Shown: positions 1-10,704 of the stretch, one piece after another | How positions within the stretch are numbered: the first letter of the stretch is position 1 | How the letters are laid out: each line of letters opens with the position of its first letter | Assembly: GCA_011087645.1 (NCBI GenBank) | Contig: JAALLF010000001.1 | Location: 79,687 to 143,686 of the forward strand | DNA: 64,000 nt | Reading direction: 5' to 3' | Source: Alphaproteobacteria bacterium | Lineage (GTDB): Bacteria; Pseudomonadota; Alphaproteobacteria; UBA6615 | Notes under the pieces: model-generated | What the model was told of the DNA's origin: nothing | Database searches by the model: none | Seen by the model: the letters and a program-made list of their open reading frames with translations, nothing else | Made by a program: the position numbers and the translations under genes

Positions 1-2079
<2,079 letters not shown>

Positions 2080-2105
2080 TGGTCCAGTTCCAAATTTGGT
2101 TCGTT

Positions 2106-2188
2106 GACTTAGGTGATAGCAATGACTCCCCTAAACATGATGACCCTATATTTTTTGGGTGCTAACGATGTTTAGGGGCACCTAAGTC
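2106..2188 (-). promoter_or_regulatory. Nested hairpin in the leuA leader
   Basis: Two perfect arms: CACCTAAGTC (2179-2188) pairs with GACTTAGGTG (2106-2115), and next to it ATGTTTAGGGG (2168-2178) pairs with CCCCTAAACAT (2128-2138). This makes 21 paired bases with a 12-nt bulge on one side. A small ACCC/GGGT hairpin sits in the apical loop. In leuA mRNA the structure ends about 27 nt before the start codon. It could be an attenuator or a translation-control element; the pairing is seen, the role is inferred. Confidence 0.55.
2109..2138 (-). CDS. Possible 9-residue leader peptide upstream of leuA
   Basis: ATG at 2138 opens a 9-codon frame reading MFRGVIAIT and ending in TAA (2111-2109). AGGG lies 5 nt upstream as a ribosome site. 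Start and stop codons both lie in the 3' arms of the nested hairpin, so ribosome occupancy would open that hairpin. The peptide contains one Val and two Ile codons but no Leu, which is not the usual composition for a leucine attenuator. It may be chance. Confidence 0.22.
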   Translation of the reverse strand: MFRGVIAIT

Positions 2189-2259
2189 GCAGGCCCGTGC
2201 CGCCGCCAAGCAGCATCAACGCGAGACCAGCGGTTCCACAAGCGTAGGCAGCGCCGCCC

Positions 2260-2287
2260 GAAATACGGGTGCGTTGAAACGTTTCAA
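2260..2287 (-). promoter_or_regulatory. Candidate leuA promoter
   Basis: On the minus strand TTGAAA (2287-2282) and TATTTC (2265-2260) are separated by 16 nt. They are a fair match to -35 and -10 elements and lie about 180 bp before leuA. The -35 hexamer is inside the 16-bp palindrome at 2273-2288. Confidence 0.35.
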
Positions 2288-2288
2288 C
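2273..2288. promoter_or_regulatory. LacI-family-type operator palindrome
   Basis: GTTGAAACGTTTCAAC is a perfect 16-bp palindrome centred on CG. It has the TGAAACGTTTCA core typical of operators for LacI/GalR-family repressors such as Cra/FruR. It overlaps the candidate leuA -35 element. No LacI-family gene is in the window, so the regulator is unknown. Confidence 0.5.
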
Positions 2289-2335
2289 TCGCCTACCTAA
2301 ACCGCTCACGGTTCACAATCCCTCGTCTCAGCCCA

Positions 2336-2374
2336 TTTGGACCGGCCACATGAAGTGTTAACCATAGGTCCAAA
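2336..2374. repeat. 8-bp inverted repeat upstream of leuA
   Basis: TTTGGACC (2336-2343) and GGTCCAAA (2367-2374) are exact reverse complements 23 nt apart in AT-richer sequence. It may be a dyad binding site or a hairpin between ilvC and leuA. Confidence 0.35.
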
Positions 2375-2495
2375 CGATTAAAATCTGGTAAATCTTACTC
2401 TACCAGTACGCCAAGAAACTACTGATATTGCCTATGTTTTAGGCCTTTTTGATTGTGTACCGCAACGATTTTGTTAACCATTTTTACAGATGGCA

Positions 2496-2525
2496 CGGCC
2501 CCAGCATCAGAATCTGCCGGGGCCG
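2496..2525 (-). terminator. Probable ilvC terminator hairpin
   Basis: CGGCCCC (2496-2502) pairs with GGGGCCG (2519-2525), about 35 bp past the ilvC stop. The stem is GC-rich and perfect, but no clear T-run follows on the minus strand. Confidence 0.45.
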
Positions 2526-2559
2526 CGTCTGTCGGTCGACGCTATTTGCGCCCGAATGG

Positions 2560-3621
<1,062 letters not shown>

Positions 3622-3702
3622 TCAGTGGCCAGCGCTGGCGGGTTATTTACAGGGCATGGCGCCGTTTGCCAACGCAAGCTTCGGCGGCCACACCGGAAAA
3701 AA

Positions 3703-4224
3703 TTAAGCGTCCTGTTTTCGTTTTTCACCGCGCATGATGGCGACGACCCCGGAGCGGGCGATTTCAACGTCACCTAGATTGCGCATGAGCTCCAAAAAGC
3801 TTTCGATTTTCTCCGGCGACCCGGTCAGTGAAAAGACAAACGAGTCCACCGCCGTATCGACCACGCGGGCGCGGAATATGTCGGCGATCCGTAGGGCCTC
3901 GCGCCGTTCAGCGCCAGCATTGATGATTTTGACCAGCGCCAGCTCGTGCTCGACATGTGGTCCCTCTTCTGTCAGGTCGTACACTTCTCGAATGGGCACG
4001 AGGCGCTCGAGTTGCGCCTTGATCTGCTCGATGATCATCGGCGTTCCCGAGGTCACTAGATTAATCCGCGAAGCGGATTCATCTTCGCTGACGGTCGCCA
4101 CGGTCAGGCTCTCGATATTGTAGCCGCGGCCGGAAAACAGGCCGACGACCCGCGCCAACACACCCGGTTCGTTGTCGACCAGAACCGCCATCACGTGGCG
4201 CTCGATTTCACTTTTATTCGTCAT
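3703..4224 (-). CDS. ilvN: Acetolactate synthase small (regulatory) subunit
   Basis: Regulatory partner of the catalytic subunit encoded just upstream; it binds valine and gives feedback inhibition. At 173 residues it is the long, two-domain type also called IlvH. An ACT domain covers about residues 9-85, beginning HVMAVLVDNEPGVLARVVGL, and the C-terminal half matches the ALS_ss_C domain (EHELALVKIINA through the end). It is separated from ilvB by 90 bp and probably shares its transcript. The stop codon is the TAA at 3705-3703. Confidence 0.97.
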   Translation of the reverse strand: MTNKSEIERHVMAVLVDNEPGVLARVVGLFSGRGYNIESLTVATVSEDESASRINLVTSGTPMIIEQIKAQLERLVPIREVYDLTEEGPHVEHELALVKIINAGAERREALRIADIFRARVVDTAVDSFVFSLTGSPEKIESFLELMRNLGDVEIARSGVVAIMRGEKRKQDA

Positions 4225-4314
4225 ACCTAACCGATACTCCGTCGACGAAGATATTAAGGGGTTGAACGGCGCAGGCGCGCGCCAGAGAAATGTTTCGCGA
4301 TCTCGCGCAGCGTC

Positions 4315-6084
4315 TTAAACCAGCACCATGCCGTCTTCGGACTGGGTTTGCTCCTTGCGGTCATTGACGCCCAACAGAATTTCGTTATGGGCGGCACCAC
4401 CGGGAATCATCGGGAAGCAATTCTCTTCCTTCGAGACCACCATATCGACGATGACCGGCCCCGGCGTGTCGAGCATCTGCTTGATGACATCGTCAACCTG
4501 GTCCGGCTGTGTCGCTCGCAGACCCGTCATGCCGTAGCTTTCCGCAAGCTTGATGAAGTCGGGCAGACCCGCCGAATAGGATTCCGCATAACGGCCGCCG
4601 TGCAATAATTCCTGCCACTGGCGCACCATGCCCAGCCACTCATTGTTGATGATGAAGATCTTCACCGGCAGATTGTATTGCGCGATGGTGCCAAGCTCTT
4701 GGATGTTCATCATCGTCGAGCCTTCGCCGGCTATATCAACCACCAGCGAATCCGGGTTGCCGACCTGCACACCAACCGCCGCGGGCAATCCATAGCCCAT
4801 GGTGCCCAAGCCGCCGGAGGTCATCCAATGGTTGGGCTTCTCGAACTTATAGAACTGCGCCGCCCACATTTGGTGCTGGCCAACCTCGGTGGTGATGAAC
4901 GCCTCTTGGTCTTTGGTCAGCTCGTACAGACGCTCGATCGCATATTGCGGCTTGATCGTATCGGTCGGGGCTTGGCCCTGCTCGTAGCGCAGACAATCCA
5001 CCCCGCGCCATTCGTCGATCTGGCCCCACCACTTATCCTGCGCCTTGCCGTCGATCTGCGGGTCCTTGTTCTTCCAGGATTCCAGAATTTGGCCGACAAC
5101 CTCGCCGACATCGCCGACAATGGGGACGTCGACCGCCACGTTCTTGTTGATCGAGCTGGGGTCGATGTCGATATGGATTTTCTTCGAATCCGGCGAAAAG
5201 GCGTCGAGCCTGCCGGTCACCCGGTCGTCGAAACGCGCCCCGATCGCCACCATGACGTCGCAACCGTGCATCGCCAAATTGGCTTCGTAGGTGCCGTGCA
5301 TGCCCAACATGCCCAGCCATTGCGGCGATGAGGACGGGATCGCCCCCAACCCCATGAGAGTGGTGGTCGCCGGATATCCGGTCATGCGGACCAACTCGCT
5401 CACGGCCTCACAGGCCTCGGTGCCGGCATTAATGCAGCCGCCGCCGATATAGAAAATGGGCTTCTTCGCGCCGGCGATGAGATCGACAGCTTCGGCGATC
5501 CGTGCCGGGTCGCCGACGGTCTGCGGCAAATAGTGGCGGTGAGTGACTTCGTCAGGGCCGAAATAGTCGCCCTCGGCAAACTGAACGTCCTTGGGCAGAT
5601 CGATGACCACGGGTCCCGGACGCCCGGAGGAGGCGACGTAGAACGCCTCATGCATAACGCCGGACAAATCGTCGACATCCTTCACCAGATAATTGTGCTT
5701 CGTGCAGGGCCGGGTAATGCCCGTCGTGTCAGCCTCTTGGAAGGCGTCGTTGCCAATCAGATGGGTCGGCACCTGGCCGGTCAGACAAACCAGCGGTACG
5801 CTGTCCATCAGGGCATCAGTCAACCCAGTAACCGCATTGGTGGCGCCGGGGCCCGAGGTCACCAGAACGACGCCGATCTTACCTGTTGAGCGGGCATAGC
5901 CTTCGGCCATGTGGACCGCGCCCTGCTCGTGGCGCACCAGCACATGGCGAACCCGGTTCTGCTTAAAGATCGCATCATACAGCGGCAAAACGGCGCCGCC
6001 GGGATAGCCGAAAATAACCTCAACACCCTGGTCCGCCAGGGCCTTGATCACCATTTCCGCACCCGACGTTCGGATCCCAGACAT
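4315..6084 (-). CDS. ilvB: Acetolactate synthase large (catalytic) subunit
   Basis: Thiamine-diphosphate enzyme that condenses pyruvate with pyruvate or 2-oxobutyrate, the first shared step of valine, leucine and isoleucine synthesis. The 589-residue protein has the N-terminal TPP domain with FGYPGGAVLPLYDA and the catalytic Glu in RHEQGAVHMAEGYAR, a central FAD-type domain (GARFDDRVTGRLD), and a C-terminal TPP domain with GEGSTMMNIQELGT and IINNEWLGMVRQWQ. I chose the ATG at 6084 (MSGIRTSG) because AAAGG lies about 10 nt upstream. An ATG 7 codons earlier (6105) has GAGG only 3 nt away. It heads the ilvB-ilvN-ilvC run. A frame with a strong ribosome site (6229-6020) overlaps its start. Confidence 0.97.
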   Translation of the reverse strand: MSGIRTSGAEMVIKALADQGVEVIFGYPGGAVLPLYDAIFKQNRVRHVLVRHEQGAVHMAEGYARSTGKIGVVLVTSGPGATNAVTGLTDALMDSVPLVCLTGQVPTHLIGNDAFQEADTTGITRPCTKHNYLVKDVDDLSGVMHEAFYVASSGRPGPVVIDLPKDVQFAEGDYFGPDEVTHRHYLPQTVGDPARIAEAVDLIAGAKKPIFYIGGGCINAGTEACEAVSELVRMTGYPATTTLMGLGAIPSSSPQWLGMLGMHGTYEANLAMHGCDVMVAIGARFDDRVTGRLDAFSPDSKKIHIDIDPSSINKNVAVDVPIVGDVGEVVGQILESWKNKDPQIDGKAQDKWWGQIDEWRGVDCLRYEQGQAPTDTIKPQYAIERLYELTKDQEAFITTEVGQHQMWAAQFYKFEKPNHWMTSGGLGTMGYGLPAAVGVQVGNPDSLVVDIAGEGSTMMNIQELGTIAQYNLPVKIFIINNEWLGMVRQWQELLHGGRYAESYSAGLPDFIKLAESYGMTGLRATQPDQVDDVIKQMLDTPGPVIVDMVVSKEENCFPMIPGGAAHNEILLGVNDRKEQTQSEDGMVLV

Positions 6085-6229
6085 CACTGCACACCTTTCT
6101 AACATTCACCTCTGAACCAGCAAAGAAACCGATCAGGGGCCGCTGCCGACCAGCAAGCCGGCGGACATAGCGCAAACGAAGACGCAAGGCCAGCCACAAT
6201 CGGCGGCATGGCCGATCTGTCGCTAACAT
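6020..6229 (-). CDS. Possible upstream ORF overlapping the ilvB start
   Basis: A 69-codon frame starts at ATG 6229 with AGAGGAAG right before it, the strongest ribosome site in this leader. It begins MLATDRPCRRLWLALRLRLR, rich in Leu and Arg codons, and runs out of frame 65 nt past the ilvB start. It could be a translated leader that couples or attenuates ilvB translation. The protein looks unlike any family I know, and coding by chance in GC-rich DNA is a real alternative. The remainder of 6106-6369 shows nothing else I can name. Confidence 0.22.
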   Translation of the reverse strand: MLATDRPCRRLWLALRLRLRYVRRLAGRQRPLIGFFAGSEVNVRKVCSDVWDPNVGCGNGDQGPGGPGC

Positions 6230-6369
6230 TGCTTCCTCTAACCAGTGCCGAGATAGATCCTGCCAGGGACGCCACAGTCGAATTCCACGGGCAAGGTCTA
6301 ACGCCCCACTCCCCGGTTCGACTGCCTATTCAGCACCGTTGCGCAACATAAGGACACAAAACAACCCGG

Positions 6370-7317
6370 TCAAGATATCTTTGAAAAGATTTCCGTATAG
6401 TTAATGTAAGAATATTTCAACAAAGTGATATTTGGGCAGGAAACTCCCCCTCGGTCGGGCAGCTGATGGCGAAACCAGGTCATCTGCCGTTTGGCGTAGC
6501 GCCGCGTCTGTTGCTGGGCCGCGCCGATCGCCGCCTCTAGTGTAGTTCCGCCGGCCAGATGGGACGCCAGTTCCGGGTAGCCGACGGCTTTCAGCACAGG
6601 CAGTCCGGAGTCAAGCGCCTCGACCTCAGCCCGGTTCGCCAGTGCCGCCACTTCGTCGAGAACGCCCCCACTAACCATGTCAAACAATCGGGCATCGCAT
6701 GCGGCGTAAACTTCATCGCGCGGCGGCAGCAACGCGATCATGGTGAAGTCCAACGCCGGCGCCACCACCGGCTCTTCCTGCCACAAGGCCAACGAGCGGC
6801 CGGTGGCTTCCAGCACTTCCCAGGCGCGCATCAGCCTTTGCCCGTCGGCTGGTTCCAACCGCGCCGCCATCACCGGATCGCGGGCGTTGAGTTCGGCGTG
6901 AAACGCCGCGCTGCCAATATCGGCGTAATGCGCGCGCGTCGCTGTCCGTATGTCGGCCGGTATGTCGGGGATCGGCGCGATGCCCTCGGTTAACGCGCGT
7001 AAATATAGCCCGGTGCCGCCAACGACGATGGCGCGCTTGCCGGCAGCTTTGGCGGCTTCGATCTCGGCCATTGCCAAAGCCTGCCAGCGGCCCGCCGAAC
7101 AGGTCTCGGTCGCGTCAAACACCCCATACAGGCAATGGGGCATACGGCGTTCATCAGTTTCGCTGGGACGCGCCGTGAGGATGCGCAGATCACGATAGAC
7201 CTGAATAGCGTCGCCGTTGATAACGACGCCATCCAGTCTCTCGGCGATCGCCAACGCCAAGCCTGATTTTCCGCTGGCGGTCGGCCCGCCAATCACGATG
7301 ACCGGCGCGTCGCCCAT
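6370..7317 (-). CDS. miaA: tRNA dimethylallyltransferase
   Basis: Transfers a dimethylallyl group to A37 of tRNAs that read UNN codons. The 315-residue protein has the P-loop GGPTASGKSGLALAIA (about 8-23), the substrate motif INGDAIQVYRDL, VVGGTGLYLRAL, and a C-terminal RRYAKRQMTWFRHQ typical of MiaA. The start ATG at 7317 overlaps the stop of the upstream DUF1015 gene (TGATG), so the two are translationally coupled. The open frame extends further upstream but only inside the DUF1015 gene. The last 20 or so residues (ITLLKYSYINYTEIFSKIS) come from unusually AT-rich DNA and are not a conserved part of the family. Confidence 0.96.
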   Translation of the reverse strand: MGDAPVIVIGGPTASGKSGLALAIAERLDGVVINGDAIQVYRDLRILTARPSETDERRMPHCLYGVFDATETCSAGRWQALAMAEIEAAKAAGKRAIVVGGTGLYLRALTEGIAPIPDIPADIRTATRAHYADIGSAAFHAELNARDPVMAARLEPADGQRLMRAWEVLEATGRSLALWQEEPVVAPALDFTMIALLPPRDEVYAACDARLFDMVSGGVLDEVAALANRAEVEALDSGLPVLKAVGYPELASHLAGGTTLEAAIGAAQQQTRRYAKRQMTWFRHQLPDRGGVSCPNITLLKYSYINYTEIFSKIS

Positions 7318-8591
7318 CAATCCAGCGGGTAGGAAACCAGCCCGTCTGCGAGCTTGGGCTCGAACCAGGTCGATTTCGGCGGCATCACCTCGCCGGCATC
7401 GGCAACCGCGATCAAGTCCTGAATGCCGGTGGGGTATAGCGCGAAGGCCACTCCCCACTCGCCGCTATCCACGCGAGCTTCCAACCCTTCTAGGCCGCGA
7501 ATACCGCCGATGAAATCGATGCGCTTGTCGATCCGCGGATCGCCGACGCCCAACACCGGCGCCAGAACCAACTCGGTCAACAAGCCGACATCGAGCCGCT
7601 CAAGTGGCGGCGCGTCGGCGCCTGGCGGTGAGATTGTGGTCAAGCGGTACCATTGGCCGCCCAGATACATGCCGAATGAATGGGAGGCGCTAGGGCGCAC
7701 CGGCTGATTCGACGCCTCGACCTTAAAATCCGCGTCCAACCGTTCAAGAAACGCCGCCGGCGACAGACCGTTCAGATCGCGGACGACCCGGTTATAGTCG
7801 AGAATGTGCACCTGATCGGCGGGAAACGCGACGATCAAGAAGCGGTTATAGGCCTCCTCGCCGGTATGGTTCGGGTTGGCGTCGCGGCGAAGACCCGTGA
7901 CCCGCGACGCAGCGGCCGAACGGTGATGGCCATCAGCGATATATAAAAGATCAAGGGCGCCGTAGGCCGCATCCACTTGTGCAATTTGAGCCGCCTCTTC
8001 GACCAGCCAAACCTGGTGACCGACCCCGCCGGGGAGGGTCACGTCGTAGAGCGGCGGCACCGCAGTGATCTCATCCAAGGCGACCGTAATTTCTTCGCGC
8101 GGCTGGTGCACGACCAAGACCGGACCGGTTTGGGCGTCGACCGAATCGATCTGGCGCACCCGATCGGTTTCCTTATCCGGCCGGGTAAATTCGTGCCGCC
8201 GCACCCGATTATCGTCATAGGCGGCAACCGGCGCGGCGCCCACCAAGCCGGTCTGCGTATGGTCGCCCATGGTCATTCGGTAGACGTAGTAACAGGGCGC
8301 ACCATCGCGAATGAGGGTGCCGTCAGCGATCAACCGGCGGATGTTCTCGCCCCCCTTGGCGTACACCGCATCATCGAACGGGTCGGTGCCTTCCGGCAGA
8401 TCGATTTCCGGCTTCGAGATATGCAAGAAGCTCAGCGGTTTTCCATCGGCCTGTTGACGCGCTTCGGCAGTCGACAATACATCGTAGGGCGGCGCGGCGA
8501 CTTCGGCAGCGCGCTCGGGTACGGGGCGCAAACCGCCAAACGGATAAATGAGTGACTTACTGCCCGCGGCAGCGTCGTTGGAGCTCGACAC
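7317..8591 (-). CDS. DUF1015 family protein
   Basis: A 424-residue protein matching the DUF1015 family: the N-terminal YPFGGLRPVPERAAEVAAPPYDVLS stretch (split by family wording into PFGGLRP and APPYDV), LSFLHISKPEIDLP, and the central IADGHHRSAAA motif are its hallmarks. No biochemical function is established that I can state. It starts at GTG 8591, with AGGAGT 8 nt upstream, and its stop overlaps the start of miaA. There is no signal peptide or membrane segment, so it should be cytoplasmic. Confidence 0.93.
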   Translation of the reverse strand: MSSSNDAAAGSKSLIYPFGGLRPVPERAAEVAAPPYDVLSTAEARQQADGKPLSFLHISKPEIDLPEGTDPFDDAVYAKGGENIRRLIADGTLIRDGAPCYYVYRMTMGDHTQTGLVGAAPVAAYDDNRVRRHEFTRPDKETDRVRQIDSVDAQTGPVLVVHQPREEITVALDEITAVPPLYDVTLPGGVGHQVWLVEEAAQIAQVDAAYGALDLLYIADGHHRSAAASRVTGLRRDANPNHTGEEAYNRFLIVAFPADQVHILDYNRVVRDLNGLSPAAFLERLDADFKVEASNQPVRPSASHSFGMYLGGQWYRLTTISPPGADAPPLERLDVGLLTELVLAPVLGVGDPRIDKRIDFIGGIRGLEGLEARVDSGEWGVAFALYPTGIQDLIAVADAGEVMPPKSTWFEPKLADGLVSYPLD

Positions 8592-8669
8592 GTTTTACTC
8601 CTGATCGGGTGAATTTCGCCGCCGTGATCGCACATCACGCAGTGCAAGACCAGAGCGCCCAAACGAAAC

Positions 8670-8695
8670 GCGGCGGCACCCTAAGGCACCGCCGC
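8670..8695 (-). terminator. degP terminator
   Basis: On the minus strand GCGGCGGTGCC pairs with GGTGCCGCCGC (11 positions, two of them G-T), followed by GTTTCGTTT. It lies about 40 bp past the degP stop and ends the hflK-hflC-DUF2065-degP unit. Confidence 0.75.
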
Positions 8696-8731
8696 GTCTC
8701 AGCTAGGCTTTTTATTCGGAAGTGTGCCGGA

Positions 8732-10240
8732 TCAGCTCTTTTCGACACGCACGGCAACAAACCGCAGGTCGCCATTACGGTTGACCAGCAACAGCACCGA
8801 GCGGCGATCATTGTCGGCTGCTTCGGCTACCTTGGCTGCAATCTGGCCTGGACTGGAGACTTCTTCCTGATTGACTTCGACGATGACGTCGCCGGGACGC
8901 AGTCCCTTTTCCGCCGCACCGGAGTCGGCGGTAACGCCGGTCACCAAAACGCCGCGGACATCGTCGGGCACGCTGAATTGCTCGCGCATTTCATCAGTGA
9001 TCGCAGTCACCGCGACGCCGAGCGAATCGATTTCGGCCTCTTCCGGTTCGACCGCCTGCCCGCTGGGACCGGTCGAGGCCAGCACAGGCCGCTCTTCCTC
9101 AAGCTCACCGACCACAACATCGATCACTTGGCGCTTACCTTTGCGCCACACATCGACTTTGACAGGCTTGCCGATTTCGGTTTCCGCGACGATACGCGGC
9201 AGGTCGCGCATTTGCTCGACGTCCTTGCCATCGAATCTCAGGATCACGTCGCCGGCTTCGATCTTGCTCGCCTGCGCCGGACCGTCCGCCGTCACATCAG
9301 CGACCAAAGCGCCGGAAGCTTCATCAAGACCTAGGCTTTCGGCGATCTCGTCAGTAACGGATTGGATTCGCACGCCCAGCCAACCGCGTTTGGTGCGGCC
9401 GAAATCGCGCAATTGGGCGACAACCCGCTGAGCGATCGACGAGGGAATCGAAAAGCCGACGCCAACGCTACCGCCGGTCGGCGAGAAGATCGCTGTGTTC
9501 ACGCCGATCACCTGGCCGTCCATGTTGAACATTGGACCACCCGAGTTGCCACGGTTAATAGAGGCATCGGTTTGCAGGAAGCTATCGTAAGGTCCCTGGT
9601 TAATGTCGCGTTGGCGCGCGGAAATAATGCCCGCCGTGACTGTACCACCGAGACCGAACGGATTGCCGATCGCGACCACCCAATCGCCAACCCGCGATTC
9701 GGTGGAGTTGCCCCAGGGCACGAACGGCAGGTCCCGATCGACATCGATTTTCAACAGCGCCAGATCGGTCTTCGGATCACGGCCGATGAGTTTCGCTTCA
9801 TGACGCGTATCATCTTGCAGGACGACCGTAATCTCGTCCGCTTCGGCGATGACGTGGTTGTTGGTTACCACGAAGCCCTCTTTATCGATGATAAAACCTG
9901 ACCCCAGCGACGAGGCGCGGCGCGGCGCGCCGTCCTGCTGATTACGATCAAAGAACTCTTTGAAAAAATCCTCGAACGGAGAACCCGGAGGGGCTTGCGG
10001 AATTTCTTGCCGCTGGGTCGAACGCACCACCTGCGTACTGGAAATATTGACCACGGCCGGCAGTAATTGCTCTGCTAAATCGGCAAATGACTCGGGCGCC
10101 GATTTGGCGCTCGCGGGAAGCGTACTCAATGCAATCGCGAGAACGATCAGCAGACCTAGTAAAAAGACGCCGAGCGCCTGGGGTCTGCCGGCCGTCCAAC
10201 CAGCGACCGCGACCTTGTTTGATGTTTGTTTGGACAGCAT
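8732..10240 (-). CDS. degP: Periplasmic serine protease/chaperone, DegP/DegQ (Do) family
   Basis: Degrades or refolds damaged envelope proteins. The 502-residue protein has an N-terminal hydrophobic segment (about 22-40) ending near ALSTLPASA, which fits a signal peptide or anchor. The trypsin-like domain shows the full triad: His129 in VTNNHVIAEADE, Asp159 in DPKTDLALLKID and Ser233 in RGNSGGPMFN. Two PDZ domains follow (about 280-370 and 410-500). It closes the hflK-hflC-DUF2065 gene set, a common alphaproteobacterial arrangement. The 233-bp gap before it suggests an extra promoter for stress control. Confidence 0.95.
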   Translation of the reverse strand: MLSKQTSNKVAVAGWTAGRPQALGVFLLGLLIVLAIALSTLPASAKSAPESFADLAEQLLPAVVNISSTQVVRSTQRQEIPQAPPGSPFEDFFKEFFDRNQQDGAPRRASSLGSGFIIDKEGFVVTNNHVIAEADEITVVLQDDTRHEAKLIGRDPKTDLALLKIDVDRDLPFVPWGNSTESRVGDWVVAIGNPFGLGGTVTAGIISARQRDINQGPYDSFLQTDASINRGNSGGPMFNMDGQVIGVNTAIFSPTGGSVGVGFSIPSSIAQRVVAQLRDFGRTKRGWLGVRIQSVTDEIAESLGLDEASGALVADVTADGPAQASKIEAGDVILRFDGKDVEQMRDLPRIVAETEIGKPVKVDVWRKGKRQVIDVVVGELEEERPVLASTGPSGQAVEPEEAEIDSLGVAVTAITDEMREQFSVPDDVRGVLVTGVTADSGAAEKGLRPGDVIVEVNQEEVSSPGQIAAKVAEAADNDRRSVLLLVNRNGDLRFVAVRVEKS

Positions 10241-10473
10241 TGTTTCGATTTCTCCTATTGACGCCTTGCTTGGCTCCCCACCCCTAACGCAGCGTATCAG
10301 CCTATTTAGGGCCTATGATTTATCACCGAACACTTCTGAGAACGGTGTGGAGCCGGCAGCCCACCGGCTACCAGACGAGCATTTGGGACCCGATTATGGT
10401 TGAAATAGGGCACCCCCTTGGCGACACCACGGCAGCGCTCGCACAACCCATGACGTTTGCGTGACAACGCCCA

Positions 10474-10683
10474 TTACAGCCGCATTATCCAGAGCAAACC
10501 GAACCCGCCAACGGCGGCAAGAATGCCGCCGGAACGCAACGCGGTCACCGGCGTGTCGACCACTCGGGCCAGAAGCACCTTCATCTTATCGGGGAACAGT
10601 GCATAGACCAGGCCCTCGACAATCAGAATTAAGCAAAAGCCGATCAGCGCAAATGTCAAAATCTGTATTAGTTGCCCGGCCAT
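10474..10683 (-). CDS. DUF2065 family small membrane protein (YjeT-like)
   Basis: A 69-residue protein with two hydrophobic segments (about 5-27 and 50-67) flanking FPDKMKVLLARVVDTP, the pattern of the DUF2065/YjeT family. Its role is not known. It lies 21 bp after hflC and before degP on the same strand, so it is probably co-expressed with the HflKC membrane complex and may act with it. No signal cleavage site is seen. Confidence 0.88.
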   Translation of the reverse strand: MAGQLIQILTFALIGFCLILIVEGLVYALFPDKMKVLLARVVDTPVTALRSGGILAAVGGFGLLWIMRL

Positions 10684-10704
10684 TCCAGCCTTCCTCTTTG
10701 CTCG

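Larger units (their letters stand above)
2080..2559. other. Structured intergenic control region between ilvC and leuA
   Basis: 480 bp without a conventional gene. Reading toward leuA (minus strand) it holds the ilvC hairpin (2496-2525), a short inverted repeat (2336-2374), a 16-bp LacI-type palindrome that overlaps a candidate -35 element (2273-2288), and a nested hairpin (2106-2188) enclosing a 9-codon ORF. A 10-bp palindrome CCAAATTTGG (2090-2099) lies just before the leuA ribosome site. On the plus strand, GCCTA/TAGGC followed by five T (2430-2450) resembles a terminator, but no plus-strand gene ends there. Confidence 0.6.

Noticed and set aside
2424..2450. GCCTA-TGTTT-TAGGC followed by T-run on the plus strand
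   Set aside because: It looks like a small terminator, but no plus-strand gene precedes it and the stem is only 5 bp.
3628..3639. GCCAGCGCTGGC palindrome before ilvC as an operator
   Set aside because: A 12-bp GC palindrome is not rare in DNA of this composition and nothing else supports binding there.
7346..7362. GGGCTCGAACCAGG, similar to a tRNA T-loop
   Set aside because: It lies inside the DUF1015 coding sequence and no acceptor, D or anticodon arms fold around it.
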